Origin: Allorhizobium paknamense
GTDB lineage: Bacteria > Pseudomonadota > Alphaproteobacteria > Rhizobiales > Rhizobiaceae
Assembly: GCF_030815125.1 (NCBI RefSeq)
Contig: NZ_JAUSWH010000002.1
Coordinates: 434,001 to 498,000 of the forward strand
Length of the DNA: 64,000 nt
Direction of reading: 5' to 3'
Part shown: positions 45,985-54,700 of the stretch, in pieces
How the letters are laid out: every line of letters begins with the position of its first letter
Position numbering within the stretch: the stretch's first letter is position 1
Program-made: the position numbers and the translations under genes
Notes under the pieces: model-generated
Databases searched by the model: none
Told to the model about the DNA's origin: nothing
What the model saw: the letters and a program-made list of their open reading frames with translations, nothing else

Positions 45985-47888
45985 GCCCGGTTGTGGTCTG
46001 GTCTGCCGATCAGGAGGCACATTTTATCGATGGTTGTTAGATCCGTATCAGGTGCATCGTCCTGCTCGACAGGTTTCGAGATCAGCCGGTGCTCGTCTTC
46101 TACCTCAATCAGCGCCGGAAATAGAGCTTTTCCGGTTTCGTCCTCCGGGCCGGGCCGCACTTCCACCACGCCCAGATGGTCGAAGTGATGGATCATGCGA
46201 TTGATCTGCTCGGTATAGCCACTTTTCAGGCCAAGCGGCTCTATCCATGAGGCGCGCCGGGCAAAGGCGGCCAGCCGGTCCTCCTTCGGCAGGCTTGCAT
46301 CCATGACGAGGGTATAATCCTGCTTGGTCAGCACTTCATTCGGCACGCGGGCGGGCCAGAAGGTCGGCACGTTGGGATCATAGGTGGAGGTGTAACCTGA
46401 CCGGCAGCTCGCGGTGTCCGTCTGCCACGGTACGGCCATCCAGCGGGTTATTCCGCCCGGAATTTGGCCGCCAAGAGGACCATTTGGACCTTTCGCCCCG
46501 TCTTTTGTCAGAATGGCGCCGAGACCGGGTTCCACCCAACCCTTTGGCGCATGCTTGAAGCGGAACGGTTCCATGTACATGGTGGTGTAGCGTACCGGCC
46601 ATGTCATCTCGCAGCCGGGATGGAAGGCATCCGCCAAGCAGAAATCGAGCGCCGCACGCGTCAGAACATCGCCCTGTTCCACCAACGGCACCTCATCGAA
46701 TGTGTGATAGACGGGCGCTGTTCCCCAGTCATCGATGAACTCGCCCTTTACCCATTGGTCCAGCATGGCAAGCTGCGTCACAGACAGCGTGCTATGCTGC
46801 CTTGGAGTTTTCGCGGGCGGATAGCTCATGGCGTCGCCATAGAGCCAAGGCCAGGGAACGGGCGACCAGGAATCCGTTTCGTCATGGCGGAAATTGTTCT
46901 TGATCACCCTTCGGAACTCTTCGCGGCTGGGGCTTTTGTTCCGCAGCCGGTCGATCCAGTCTTCGCTTGAGAAATCATAGGGCGATCCCCAGCCGAAACC
47001 CGCTGCAAAACCGGCATTGACCCATTGCAGCCCGCTCATCCGCTCAAAGATCGGGTAGAGATCGTTGGTAAAGGAGGGAAGCTCAGGCTGTTTCAGCGTC
47101 CCGGCCTTGATCGCCACGTCCCGCATCAGATCCCACAGGGTGCGCACGGATTTGCGCTGCGGTCCGTAATTGGGCGGGGCTACTACGATCCAGGCGGGCG
47201 TGACGGGCAGGTGCGCGCCTTCGAAGATCACTTCCGCCGTCACCGGACCATCGGAGACATCGTCATGCCAGCCTTCATTGTTGCCGAAGGTAATGGCGAC
47301 GCTTTTGTCGTAGGAGGCGGATTTTCCGCGCCCGCCGGTGACCAGAAGACGCGCATCCTTTTCGCACCACATGCGGCCGAGATAGACCGGATCGCCCTGA
47401 TGCATGAATTTGCCCGCCACCATATCGACGCTTTGCTTTCCGTGGCCCGCATGCAGGCGGTGCTCGCCGGCATCCAGAACCAGAGCGGCCCGATCTGAAA
47501 CGGTAGGATTGCGCAGCGTGGTCGGAGTGGCAAGGGCGGCTTCGGGAATATCGAGCGCGATCTGGAAACCGTACCAGGCGGCCTTGCGATTGGCGAGGTG
47601 CACCTGCCAGCGGATATCGGCGCCGCTTCCCGAAGCAGACAGTTCCTTCACAATCTGTCCGTCCTCATTGACACCGTAAATCCGGAAACGGGCCGCCTGC
47701 GGCAGCAGCCGTCCCTCTTTGTCGCGATAGGGATTGGGCGCTCCGTCCTTGACGATCACCGGCAGCGGATCCGGTACTTCCGGGCCGAGAACATAGCCTT
47801 CCGGCGCATTGCCGACACGGGCTATGCCGATAGCCGGATAGATGACAGCCTTGACGATCTTGCTGGACGTGGTTTCTGCTGCAGCCAT
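45981..47888 (-). CDS. lodA: LodA-like cysteine tryptophylquinone amino-acid oxidase
   Basis: A 635-residue protein of the LodA/GoxA family: quinoproteins that oxidise lysine, glycine or another amino acid to an aldehyde or keto acid, releasing ammonia and hydrogen peroxide. It opens IYPAIGIARVGNAPEGYVLG as the family does and has HPGCEMTWPVRY at about 423-434. The likely cofactor pair is Cys495 (VPWQTDTASC) and Trp511 (VPTFWPARVPNEVL), inferred by motif. No signal peptide is seen with the ATG at 47888, which has AAGGCGGGA upstream. A partner LodB-like gene overlaps its 3' end. Confidence 0.85.
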   Translation of the reverse strand: MAAAETTSSKIVKAVIYPAIGIARVGNAPEGYVLGPEVPDPLPVIVKDGAPNPYRDKEGRLLPQAARFRIYGVNEDGQIVKELSASGSGADIRWQVHLANRKAAWYGFQIALDIPEAALATPTTLRNPTVSDRAALVLDAGEHRLHAGHGKQSVDMVAGKFMHQGDPVYLGRMWCEKDARLLVTGGRGKSASYDKSVAITFGNNEGWHDDVSDGPVTAEVIFEGAHLPVTPAWIVVAPPNYGPQRKSVRTLWDLMRDVAIKAGTLKQPELPSFTNDLYPIFERMSGLQWVNAGFAAGFGWGSPYDFSSEDWIDRLRNKSPSREEFRRVIKNNFRHDETDSWSPVPWPWLYGDAMSYPPAKTPRQHSTLSVTQLAMLDQWVKGEFIDDWGTAPVYHTFDEVPLVEQGDVLTRAALDFCLADAFHPGCEMTWPVRYTTMYMEPFRFKHAPKGWVEPGLGAILTKDGAKGPNGPLGGQIPGGITRWMAVPWQTDTASCRSGYTSTYDPNVPTFWPARVPNEVLTKQDYTLVMDASLPKEDRLAAFARRASWIEPLGLKSGYTEQINRMIHHFDHLGVVEVRPGPEDETGKALFPALIEVEDEHRLISKPVEQDDAPDTDLTTIDKMCLLIGRPDHNRA

Positions 47889-48008
47889 GAAAAATCCCGC
47901 CTTGAAATAAGGGTGAAGATGAAAAGGGAATGACCAAGGGAATGCATGCGCAAAGCCCCTTCCATGCTCCTCCTGAAGGGATGATGCGCGTATGAATGTC
48001 AGGATGCA

Positions 48009-48067
48009 CTTATAAAGGGTGCTCTGTCCTGCTGCAATCCCGTGCTTGGATAGGACCAATTTTGGTC
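48009..48067 (-). promoter_or_regulatory. Promoter and palindromic site upstream of lodAB
   Basis: On the minus strand TTGCAG (48032-48037), 17 bases, TATAAG (48009-48014) gives a sigma-70-like promoter. Sixteen bases upstream of the -35 box stands the palindrome GACCAA TT TTGGTC (48054-48067), where an activator of the Lrp or LysR type could bind. The rest of the 333-base divergent gap to the FAD-linked dehydrogenase shows nothing recognisable. Confidence 0.5.
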
Positions 48068-48221
48068 ACGTCTTGGCCGCCTGCCGTCATCGCATGGGGA
48101 TGATTGAGCAATCGTCCCAGGGCGGTGACGCAGAACAGGTCAGGCCGCTTTGGTGCTGGACAAGCCCCGCCTTGCTGGCGCATATCATCGCCGCACGATG
48201 AAGAGCAGGCGGGAGTGATGA

Positions 48222-49631
48222 ATGAGCCGCAAGGATGTGATCGCGGGGCCTCGCAATGAAGAAGGAATTGCCACGGTTCTCGGCCTGTTGAAGCAGCGCT
48301 TCGGGGAGCGGTTCCAGACCGGGCTCTCCTTTCGTGAGCAGCATGCCCACACCACCACCTATCTGCCGGCGCAATTGCCCGATGGCGTGGTTTTCGTGGA
48401 AAGTGCCGATGAGGTGCAGGCGGTGGTGAAGGCCTGTGCCGAGCACAAGGTGCCGATGGTGCCCTTTGGCGTCGGCACCTCGCTGGAGGCGCAGGTCAAT
48501 GCCGCCCATGGCGGAATTTCCATTGATTTCAGCCGAATGGACAAGGTTCTGGAGGTTAATGCCGAAGATCTGGATTGCACCGTGCAGCCGGGCGTGACGC
48601 GTGAGGCGCTGAACACCTATCTGCGCGATACCGGCCTGTTCTTCCCGATCGATCCCGGCGCCAATGCGACCATCGGCGGCATGGCCTCCACGCGAGCCTC
48701 CGGCACCAATGCCGTGCGCTATGGGACGATGAAGGACAATGTGCTGGCGCTGACCGTCGTCACCGCCAATGGCGAGGAGATCAGAACGGCCAGGCGTGCC
48801 CGCAAATCTTCGGCGGGCTACGATCTCACCCGGCTTTTCGTTGGCGCGGAGGGCACGCTTGGTGTGATCACGTCCGTGACCTTGCGCCTGCAAGGGATAC
48901 CGGAGAAGATCGGCGGCGGCATTTGCCAGTTTGCCGATGTCAAGGCGGCCTGCGATGCGGTGATCATGACCATTCAGCTCGGTATTCCGGTGGCGCGTAT
49001 CGAGCTTCTGGATGCCATGCAGGTCAGGGCCTGCAATGCCTATTCCAACCTGACGCTGCCGGAAAAGCCGACGCTCTTCCTGGAATTTCATGGCACGGAA
49101 CAGACGGTTGCCATGCAGTCCGAGCAATTTGCCGAGATTGCCCGGGAGTATGGCGCGGAAAACCTCCGCTTCACCTCCGATCCGGAAGAACGCGCCCAGA
49201 TGTGGAAGGCGCGGCACAACGCCTACTGGGCGGGCAGGGCACTTGCCCCGCATCTGAACGGCCTTTCCACCGATGTATGCGTGCCGATTTCGCGGCTGGC
49301 TGATTGCCTGGCGCAAACCCAGGCGGATATTGCCGAGACCGGGTTGCTGGCCCCCATTGTCGGCCATGTCGGCGATGGGAACTTTCACGTCCTTATTCTC
49401 TTCGATGACAAGGACGGTGCCGATGTCGACAAGGTCGAAGCCTTCCTGACGCGGCTCAACGCCCGGGCGCTGGCCATGGATGGCACCTGCACCGGCGAAC
49501 ACGGCGTAGGGCAGGGCAAGATGAGCTATCTGGAAGCCGAACTGGGTGGCGCGCTCGACGTGATGCGGCAGGTGAAGCGGGCGCTCGATCCCGACAATCT
49601 GTTCAATCCGGGCAAGATCTTCCGGTTGTAA
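48222..49631 (+). CDS. FAD-binding oxidase, D-lactate dehydrogenase (cytochrome)/GlcD type
   Basis: A 469-residue VAO-family flavoprotein. The PCMH FAD domain has VPMVPFGVGTSLEAQVNAAH and GANATIGGMASTRASGTNAVRY-type motifs. SAGYDLTRLFVGAEGTLGVI follows, and the C-terminal part carries IVGHVGDGNFHVLI and GTCTGEHGVGQGK, typical of D-lactate and glycolate oxidases. Substrate not certain. GGGAG stands six bases before the ATG. The stop codon abuts a tandem repeat array. Confidence 0.9.
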   Translation: MSRKDVIAGPRNEEGIATVLGLLKQRFGERFQTGLSFREQHAHTTTYLPAQLPDGVVFVESADEVQAVVKACAEHKVPMVPFGVGTSLEAQVNAAHGGISIDFSRMDKVLEVNAEDLDCTVQPGVTREALNTYLRDTGLFFPIDPGANATIGGMASTRASGTNAVRYGTMKDNVLALTVVTANGEEIRTARRARKSSAGYDLTRLFVGAEGTLGVITSVTLRLQGIPEKIGGGICQFADVKAACDAVIMTIQLGIPVARIELLDAMQVRACNAYSNLTLPEKPTLFLEFHGTEQTVAMQSEQFAEIAREYGAENLRFTSDPEERAQMWKARHNAYWAGRALAPHLNGLSTDVCVPISRLADCLAQTQADIAETGLLAPIVGHVGDGNFHVLILFDDKDGADVDKVEAFLTRLNARALAMDGTCTGEHGVGQGKMSYLEAELGGALDVMRQVKRALDPDNLFNPGKIFRL

Positions 49632-49789
49632 AGCATTTCCAGGGAAAGTGGTTTCCGGTTTCCCGTTCGGAAATGCGTAAAAACCAAAGCATTTCCAGGG
49701 AAAGTGGTCACCGGTTTCCCGTCCGGAAATGCGGTAAGACCAAAGCATTTCCAGGGAAAGTGGTCACCGGTTTCCCGTCCGGAAATGCG
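49632..49789 (+). repeat. Three tandem 46-bp palindromic repeats
   Basis: Units at 49632-49677, 49688-49733 and 49744-49789, period exactly 56 bp. Each runs AGCATTTCCAGGGAAAGTGG ... CCGGTTTCCCGT ... GGAAATGCG. Units two and three are identical over the 46 bp; unit one has four or so changes. The first unit follows directly on the TAA of the upstream gene. Confidence 0.93.
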
Positions 49790-49848
49790 GTAAGACAAGA
49801 AGGCGCTTGTCCTTCGGGTTCAAGCGGTTAGTTTATTCTTTCTGAAAG

Positions 49849-52800
49849 ATGAATGGGGAGGGGCCGCAAAGGCCCTTTTCCCGGATAGATAGGTTGGGTG
49901 TGTTCGGCAGGTTGTTCATCGCGGTTGGCGGTTTGGTGGTGTTGGTGCTGTTTGCGGCGCTGCTGGCCCCCTTGTTCGTGGACTGGACCGGTTTTCGGGA
50001 AAATTTCGAGGCGGAAGCCAGCCGCATTCTGGGCAAGAAGGTGGTGGTAAATGGCGCCGTGGAAGCGCGCATCCTGCCCTTTCCCTCCGTCACCCTCAAG
50101 GATGTGACCGTCGGGCCGGGGGAGGATGGCCAGACGCTGGTGCATGTCGCGAGCTTCTCCATGGATGCCGAGCTTGCGCCTTTTCTGTCGGGTGAAACCC
50201 GGATTTTCAGCATGCGGGTGGAAAAGCCGGAGGTGAGGCTGCGCCTGCTGGCAAATGGCTCGCTGGACTGGCTGCGCGGCAGCCGTCCAAGCCTGCCCGC
50301 CGGAACCGTGGTGCTGGAAAAGGCGACGGTGACCGATGGCGACGTGACCTTCATCGACGAGCAGACCGGCCGTACCCGTCACATCAGCGGGTTGAATGCC
50401 GATCTTTCCGCCCGCTCACTGGCCGGCCCTTGGTCGGTGTCGGGCCGGGCGGCGCTGGATGGGCAGGCGGGCACCTTCACGCTGTCCAGCCTCCAGCCGG
50501 AAGCGGGCTCCACCTCTGTGCCGGTGAAAATCCGCATTTCGCCGGACAGCGAGCCGGTGGATATCGATCTCGCTGGCGACCTTGCCCTGCAAAATGGCAG
50601 GCCGACCCTTAAAGGCAGTTTCGTTTCGGTCCTGAAAGCGGTTGCCGAGCACGGAGACAGGCCGCAGCCGGGCGATAAGCCGGTGCCGCAGCCGCGGGTG
50701 AAGGGTAAATTCGAGCTTGCCAATGACCGCATCCGCGTGCCGGAATACCGGCTGGAAATCGGGGCGGCGGATAATCCTTATGTCATCACTGGCGAGGCGA
50801 CGCTGGATACCGGCAAGGCGCCGGAATTCCTGCTGACGGCGGATGGCCAGCAGATCGATGTCGACAAGCTGGCTGCCAATGTGCCGAAGGGCAAGACTGG
50901 CCGGATCGGCGAGAGTTCTGCTCGCCAGCGCATCCGCGCGCTGATTGCCCTGGCGGATGATATTCCCATTCCCACCGTTCCGGGCCGCGCCAGCCTGAAA
51001 CTGCCCGCCATCGTGGCGGGCGATACGGTTATTCGCGATGTCACGCTGGATCTGAGGCCGGATGGGGAAGGCTGGCAGGTGGATAAGGCCGTGGCGCTGC
51101 TGCCGGGCCGCACCCAGGTGGAGGCCTCCGGCCATTTGCGGCTGAAAGGCGATGCCTCCTTTAGCGGCTCGCTGCTGGCTGCGTCCAATCAGCCGTCGGG
51201 ACTGGCAGGCTGGCTCTCCGGTGATGTCGATCCGGCGCTCCGGCAGTTGAAGACGGCGGGCTTTTCGGCGGAAGTGCAATTGACCGAGGATGAGCAGCGG
51301 TTTGAAAAGCTGGAGCTTGCCATGGGCACGGCCAGCCTCAAGGGCAGGCTGGAGCGTCAGGCAAAGGACGGAGCCGAGCCGGCGCTGTCCTTCGATCTCA
51401 CCGGCAATGAATTCGATTATGACACCGCACGGGCGCTGGCTTCGCTGGTGGCGGGCGATGCCAGTACCGAGGCGCTGCTGCGGCATCAGGTGGCCGGGCA
51501 GATCAAGGTCGGGGCCTTCTCGGTGGCCGGGTTGACGGCCCGCGATGTCAACGGGCTCTTCACCTACAAGGACGGCGGCTTCTCGCTGCGCAAGCTGGAG
51601 ATCGGTGATCTTGCCGGGGCCAGCCTTACCGCCAATGGCGAGGCCTCCGGCTCGCTGGCAGATTATAACGGCAAGGCGCAGGTCATTCTGCATGCGGGCG
51701 ACGTGTCGGGCTTTCTGGCCATGTTGAACCGGCAGGTGCCGGATTATCCGCTGCTGGCGAAGATTGCCAGCCATGGCCGCTGGTATGGCGAGACCGATCT
51801 GGTGCTGGATGCGCGCTTTGGCGATGCGCAATATGGCGGCGTGAAGCTCGATCTGCATGGCAAGGCCAATGGCACGGAGATCAGCGCCAATCTGAGCCGC
51901 AACAGCCTGTTCGATCCGATGGACGATGCTGAAAAGACGGCGCATGTCGCCTTCAGGAATGAAGAGCCTGCGACCCTGCTCGGCCAACTGGGTCTCGATC
52001 CGCTGCCGCTGCCGGTGGATGGGCCTGCAAGCCTCACGGTTGACCTTGCCCAGAGGGGGAGCGATCCGGCCACGGGCAAGGCGAACGTGTCGGTCGCTTC
52101 GACGGCGCTGGACGTGGAGGGGCGTGTCACTCTCTCCAAAGACCGTTTCGGCGACGGTCAGGCGCATGTGTCTCTGAAAAGCGAGGATATCGAGCCGCTG
52201 CTGGTGATGAATGCCTTGAGCCTTCCGGGCTTCGGGCAGGGCCTGCCGCTGTCGCTGTCGGCGGATGTCGAGCGGCAGTCGGGCACGCTGGTGCTCAGCC
52301 AGATCCAGGGCAATGTTGACGGCAATGCGGTGGCGGGCCAGCTCAATCTGGAACGGGGCGACAATCCCAGACTGGACGGCGCGCTGACGCTGCAAACGGC
52401 CAGCCTTGACTGGCTGGCATCCACCGTGCTTGGCCCACTGACCGCTGCCGATGGTGGCCTGATGCGGGAGAAATTGCATGTCCCCATCTGGGGTAACGCC
52501 GAACTGGCTTTGGTCGTGGATGCCAAATCGCTGGACATGGGCGAACTTCCGCCAGCCTCGGATGCAAAACTCAGATTTTCCGTGGTGGATGGCGGCGTGC
52601 AGATGGAAAGCCTGACCGGCCAATGGCTGGGCGGCACGCTGGAAGGCCAGATGAGCCTTTCCAACACGCAGCAGACAGGCTTTCTGCGCGGCAAGGCGAC
52701 GGTCAAGCAGGTTGATCTTGCCCGGCTGTGGCAAACCGGCAGGTTGAGCGGCAAGGGCGATTTGGACCTGACCCTTGAAGGCAGCGGCCCGACGGTTGCC

Positions 52801-53514
52801 GATCTCCTGTCGTCGGTCAACGGTTCCGGCAAGGCGATGGTCTCGCCGCTGGTGGTGGCCGGTCTCGATCTTTCGGCCTATGACGCGCTTCAAAAGGCGT
52901 TTGCCGGGGAGACCGGCGAGATTGCGGCAAGCCGGGTGGCGCAGATGCTTCCCTCGCTGCTCGCAAAGGCACCGGCTCGGCTGGAGAAGGTTGAACTGCC
53001 GCTGACCGTTACGCAGGGGACGATCCGCTTTCAGGGTGTGCATCTTGCTGCACCCCCGGGCGAACTCAGGGCTGACGGAACGGTGGGGCTTGCCGATGGT
53101 GATGTCGATGCCGCGCTGACCATTGCCTATCCGCCGGGCGAAGATGCGCCGCAAGGCAGTGCTCCGGAACTGACGCTCTCACTGACAGGACCAGTCGCGG
53201 CGCCCGTTTTGACCTATGGTGTGGAGGCTCTGGCCAACGATCTTTCGGCGCGCGCGCTGGAGCGTGAGCGCAGGCGGGTGGAAACCTTGCAGGCCAATGT
53301 GCTGGAAAAGCAGCGCCTGCGCCGGGAGGCGGCCTATTATGCCGCGCTCGCCGCATCACGTCAGGCGGAGCGGGCAAGGCAGGAGGCCGAACGCCGGGCT
53401 GCGGCGGAAAAGGCGGGGAATGATAACGCCCCGCCGGTGACCGCGCCACCGGCGCCGGAACGGCCTGCCGATCAGCCCATGCTGGATATGCGCAGCCTGC
53501 CGGGTGGAAATTAG
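49849..53514 (+). CDS. Large AsmA family protein
   Basis: A 1221-residue protein with one N-terminal transmembrane anchor (about 19-44, FGRLFIAVGGLVVLVLFAAL), then FVDWTGFRENFEAEASRILG and GAVEARILPFPSVTLKDV, the AsmA N-terminal signature. A very long beta-rich periplasmic region follows, as in AsmA/TamB-like lipid transport proteins, with a second AsmA block near 1000-1120. The C-terminus is a charged Arg/Glu/Ala helix (EKQRLRREAAYYAALAASRQ) and a Pro-rich tail. It probably moves phospholipid to the outer membrane. The start is not backed by a strong ribosome site. Confidence 0.88.
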   Translation: MNGEGPQRPFSRIDRLGVFGRLFIAVGGLVVLVLFAALLAPLFVDWTGFRENFEAEASRILGKKVVVNGAVEARILPFPSVTLKDVTVGPGEDGQTLVHVASFSMDAELAPFLSGETRIFSMRVEKPEVRLRLLANGSLDWLRGSRPSLPAGTVVLEKATVTDGDVTFIDEQTGRTRHISGLNADLSARSLAGPWSVSGRAALDGQAGTFTLSSLQPEAGSTSVPVKIRISPDSEPVDIDLAGDLALQNGRPTLKGSFVSVLKAVAEHGDRPQPGDKPVPQPRVKGKFELANDRIRVPEYRLEIGAADNPYVITGEATLDTGKAPEFLLTADGQQIDVDKLAANVPKGKTGRIGESSARQRIRALIALADDIPIPTVPGRASLKLPAIVAGDTVIRDVTLDLRPDGEGWQVDKAVALLPGRTQVEASGHLRLKGDASFSGSLLAASNQPSGLAGWLSGDVDPALRQLKTAGFSAEVQLTEDEQRFEKLELAMGTASLKGRLERQAKDGAEPALSFDLTGNEFDYDTARALASLVAGDASTEALLRHQVAGQIKVGAFSVAGLTARDVNGLFTYKDGGFSLRKLEIGDLAGASLTANGEASGSLADYNGKAQVILHAGDVSGFLAMLNRQVPDYPLLAKIASHGRWYGETDLVLDARFGDAQYGGVKLDLHGKANGTEISANLSRNSLFDPMDDAEKTAHVAFRNEEPATLLGQLGLDPLPLPVDGPASLTVDLAQRGSDPATGKANVSVASTALDVEGRVTLSKDRFGDGQAHVSLKSEDIEPLLVMNALSLPGFGQGLPLSLSADVERQSGTLVLSQIQGNVDGNAVAGQLNLERGDNPRLDGALTLQTASLDWLASTVLGPLTAADGGLMREKLHVPIWGNAELALVVDAKSLDMGELPPASDAKLRFSVVDGGVQMESLTGQWLGGTLEGQMSLSNTQQTGFLRGKATVKQVDLARLWQTGRLSGKGDLDLTLEGSGPTVADLLSSVNGSGKAMVSPLVVAGLDLSAYDALQKAFAGETGEIAASRVAQMLPSLLAKAPARLEKVELPLTVTQGTIRFQGVHLAAPPGELRADGTVGLADGDVDAALTIAYPPGEDAPQGSAPELTLSLTGPVAAPVLTYGVEALANDLSARALERERRRVETLQANVLEKQRLRREAAYYAALAASRQAERARQEAERRAAAEKAGNDNAPPVTAPPAPERPADQPMLDMRSLPGGN

Positions 53515-53591
53515 TGCATTATCCGGAGAAAGTGCGTAGCGGTTTCCCGCCTCACCATATGTAGAACCTCAGCGTCGAGGCGTTTGAAAGA

Positions 53592-53627
53592 CAAAAAAGA
53601 ACCGCTATGCCGTCATGGCAGAGCGGT
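53592..53627 (-). terminator. Terminator of the Thr/Ser-rich small gene
   Basis: On the minus strand ACCGCTCTGCC ATGAC GGCATAGCGGT followed by TCTTTTTTG. It lies about 70 bases after the stop of the gene at 53695-54015. Confidence 0.78.
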
Positions 53628-53694
53628 GCTGGGTCAGAGCATTGCGCGGCTTTGAAAGCCAGGGCGCATGCTTAAAACAGGGATTGAGTCTGAC

Positions 53695-54015
53695 TTAAAC
53701 GAAGGCAAAACGCTGGCCGAAGGGGGGCATCTCGCCGCCTTCGACATTGCCACCGCCGAAATTGGCGAATTTGGATGCGAAGTCTTCGAAACCTTCCGGT
53801 GCCGCGCTTGTGGTTTCTGTGCTTTCGCTGTCGCTTGCTGCCGTCGTGGAGTCTGTGGCTGAAGCCGTGCTGGCGTCGGTCGTCGTCGTGCTGTCAGTCG
53901 TCGTGGTGCCAGTTGTCGTGCTTGCGCTTGCATCCTCGGGACGCGGAAAACGCATGCCGCCCATTGGACCCATCGGTCCGCCGAAGCCTGCAAAGGAAGA
54001 AATGCCGCTTACCAT
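53695..54015 (-). CDS. Thr/Ser-rich low-complexity small protein
   Basis: 106 residues. A Gly/Met/Pro-rich head (FAGFGGPMGPMGGMRFPRPE) is followed by about 45 residues almost wholly of Thr, Ser, Asp and Ala, then a short end domain EGFEDFASKFANFGGGNVEG and FGQRFAFV. There is no signal peptide or membrane segment. AAGAGGAAAA stands eight bases before the ATG, and a terminator follows, so it is a real gene. The family is not recognised; the protein is likely disordered. Confidence 0.65.
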   Translation of the reverse strand: MVSGISSFAGFGGPMGPMGGMRFPRPEDASASTTTGTTTTDSTTTTDASTASATDSTTAASDSESTETTSAAPEGFEDFASKFANFGGGNVEGGEMPPFGQRFAFV

Positions 54016-54212
54016 GTGATTTTCCTCTTGGCTGAATCATTCGCCGATTGGAATCGGCCGAATGATTGTCGATGGTTTCGCGCCTTCCGTGAAAACCGTC
54101 CCCACCTTTCTCAAGGCCAGCGCTGTCATACTATGAAACGCTTTGTGCAATTGATTCGCTTGCACAACGTTTCATCGCGAGACAGTTATGATCCATAATG
54201 TTTGATAGAGAT

Positions 54213-54428
54213 TTAACGAATCTGCGCCTTCAGCCACGCCAGCACACTCAGGCGCAACGCCGAGGACAAATTGTCATTCGGGTCGCGGCTCCTGTCTATT
54301 TCGGCAATCAGTGCAGCAAGAGGCATGCCGCGCTCAGCCGCCATGCGACGCAGCTCTTCCCAGAATTCGTCTTCGAGGGAGAGGCTGGTGCGATGTCCGT
54401 GCAGCGAAACGGAGTGTTTGCGGATCAC
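54213..54428 (-). CDS. Ribbon-helix-helix domain protein
   Basis: A 71-residue protein: KHSVSLHGHRTSLSLEDEFW gives the RHH strand and first helix, followed by ELRRMAAERGMPLAALIAEI. It matches the RHH_4 group of alphaproteobacteria, probable dimeric DNA-binding proteins. No toxin partner is adjacent. It is the last of a run of same-strand genes (sspB, DUF4169, RHH), 18 bases after DUF4169. Confidence 0.85.
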   Translation of the reverse strand: MIRKHSVSLHGHRTSLSLEDEFWEELRRMAAERGMPLAALIAEIDRSRDPNDNLSSALRLSVLAWLKAQIR

Positions 54429-54446
54429 CGGGCGAGGCCGTGATTA

Positions 54447-54692
54447 TCAGCTTTTGTCAGGAGATTTCGAAGAAGGGGACGGTGCACCGTCCTTTGCTTC
54501 GTCATCGGCCTGCTTGCGTTCAAGGCGGGATTGATCGAGCGATTTTTCCGCCTTTTCGTTCAAGGCTCGCGTCAGGGATTTTTCCGCCTTGGTGCGGCCG
54601 AAGGTCAGGCGGTTTTGTTCCGCCGCCTTTTCCTTCTCGGCTCTGGCCTTGGCCTTCTTGAACTGGCGAAGGTTGACGATATCCGCCGCCAT
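54447..54692 (-). CDS. DUF4169 family protein
   Basis: An 81-residue, highly charged helical protein beginning MAADIVNLRQFKKAKARAEK and rich in Lys, Glu and Arg; NRLTFGRTKAEK in the middle is the family mark. It is common just after sspB in rhizobia. Function unknown. Eight bases separate it from the sspB stop, so they share an operon. Confidence 0.85.
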   Translation of the reverse strand: MAADIVNLRQFKKAKARAEKEKAAEQNRLTFGRTKAEKSLTRALNEKAEKSLDQSRLERKQADDEAKDGAPSPSSKSPDKS

Positions 54693-54700
54693 GGCTGACC

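Noticed and set aside
49632..49789. Tandem repeats resembling a CRISPR array
   Set aside because: The repeats are palindromes of 46 bp with nearly identical 10-base gaps, so there are no unique spacers, and no cas genes are present.
50416..53154. Long antisense open frame opposite the AsmA gene
   Set aside because: It mirrors the GC-rich codon pattern of the AsmA gene; the translation is rich in His, Arg and Gln with no recognisable domain.
54133..54174. Imperfect inverted repeat ATGAAACG...CGTTTCAT as a terminator for sspB-DUF4169-RHH
   Set aside because: It lies after the RHH stop, but the arms are interrupted and there is no T-run on the minus strand; it may be another decayed palindromic repeat.
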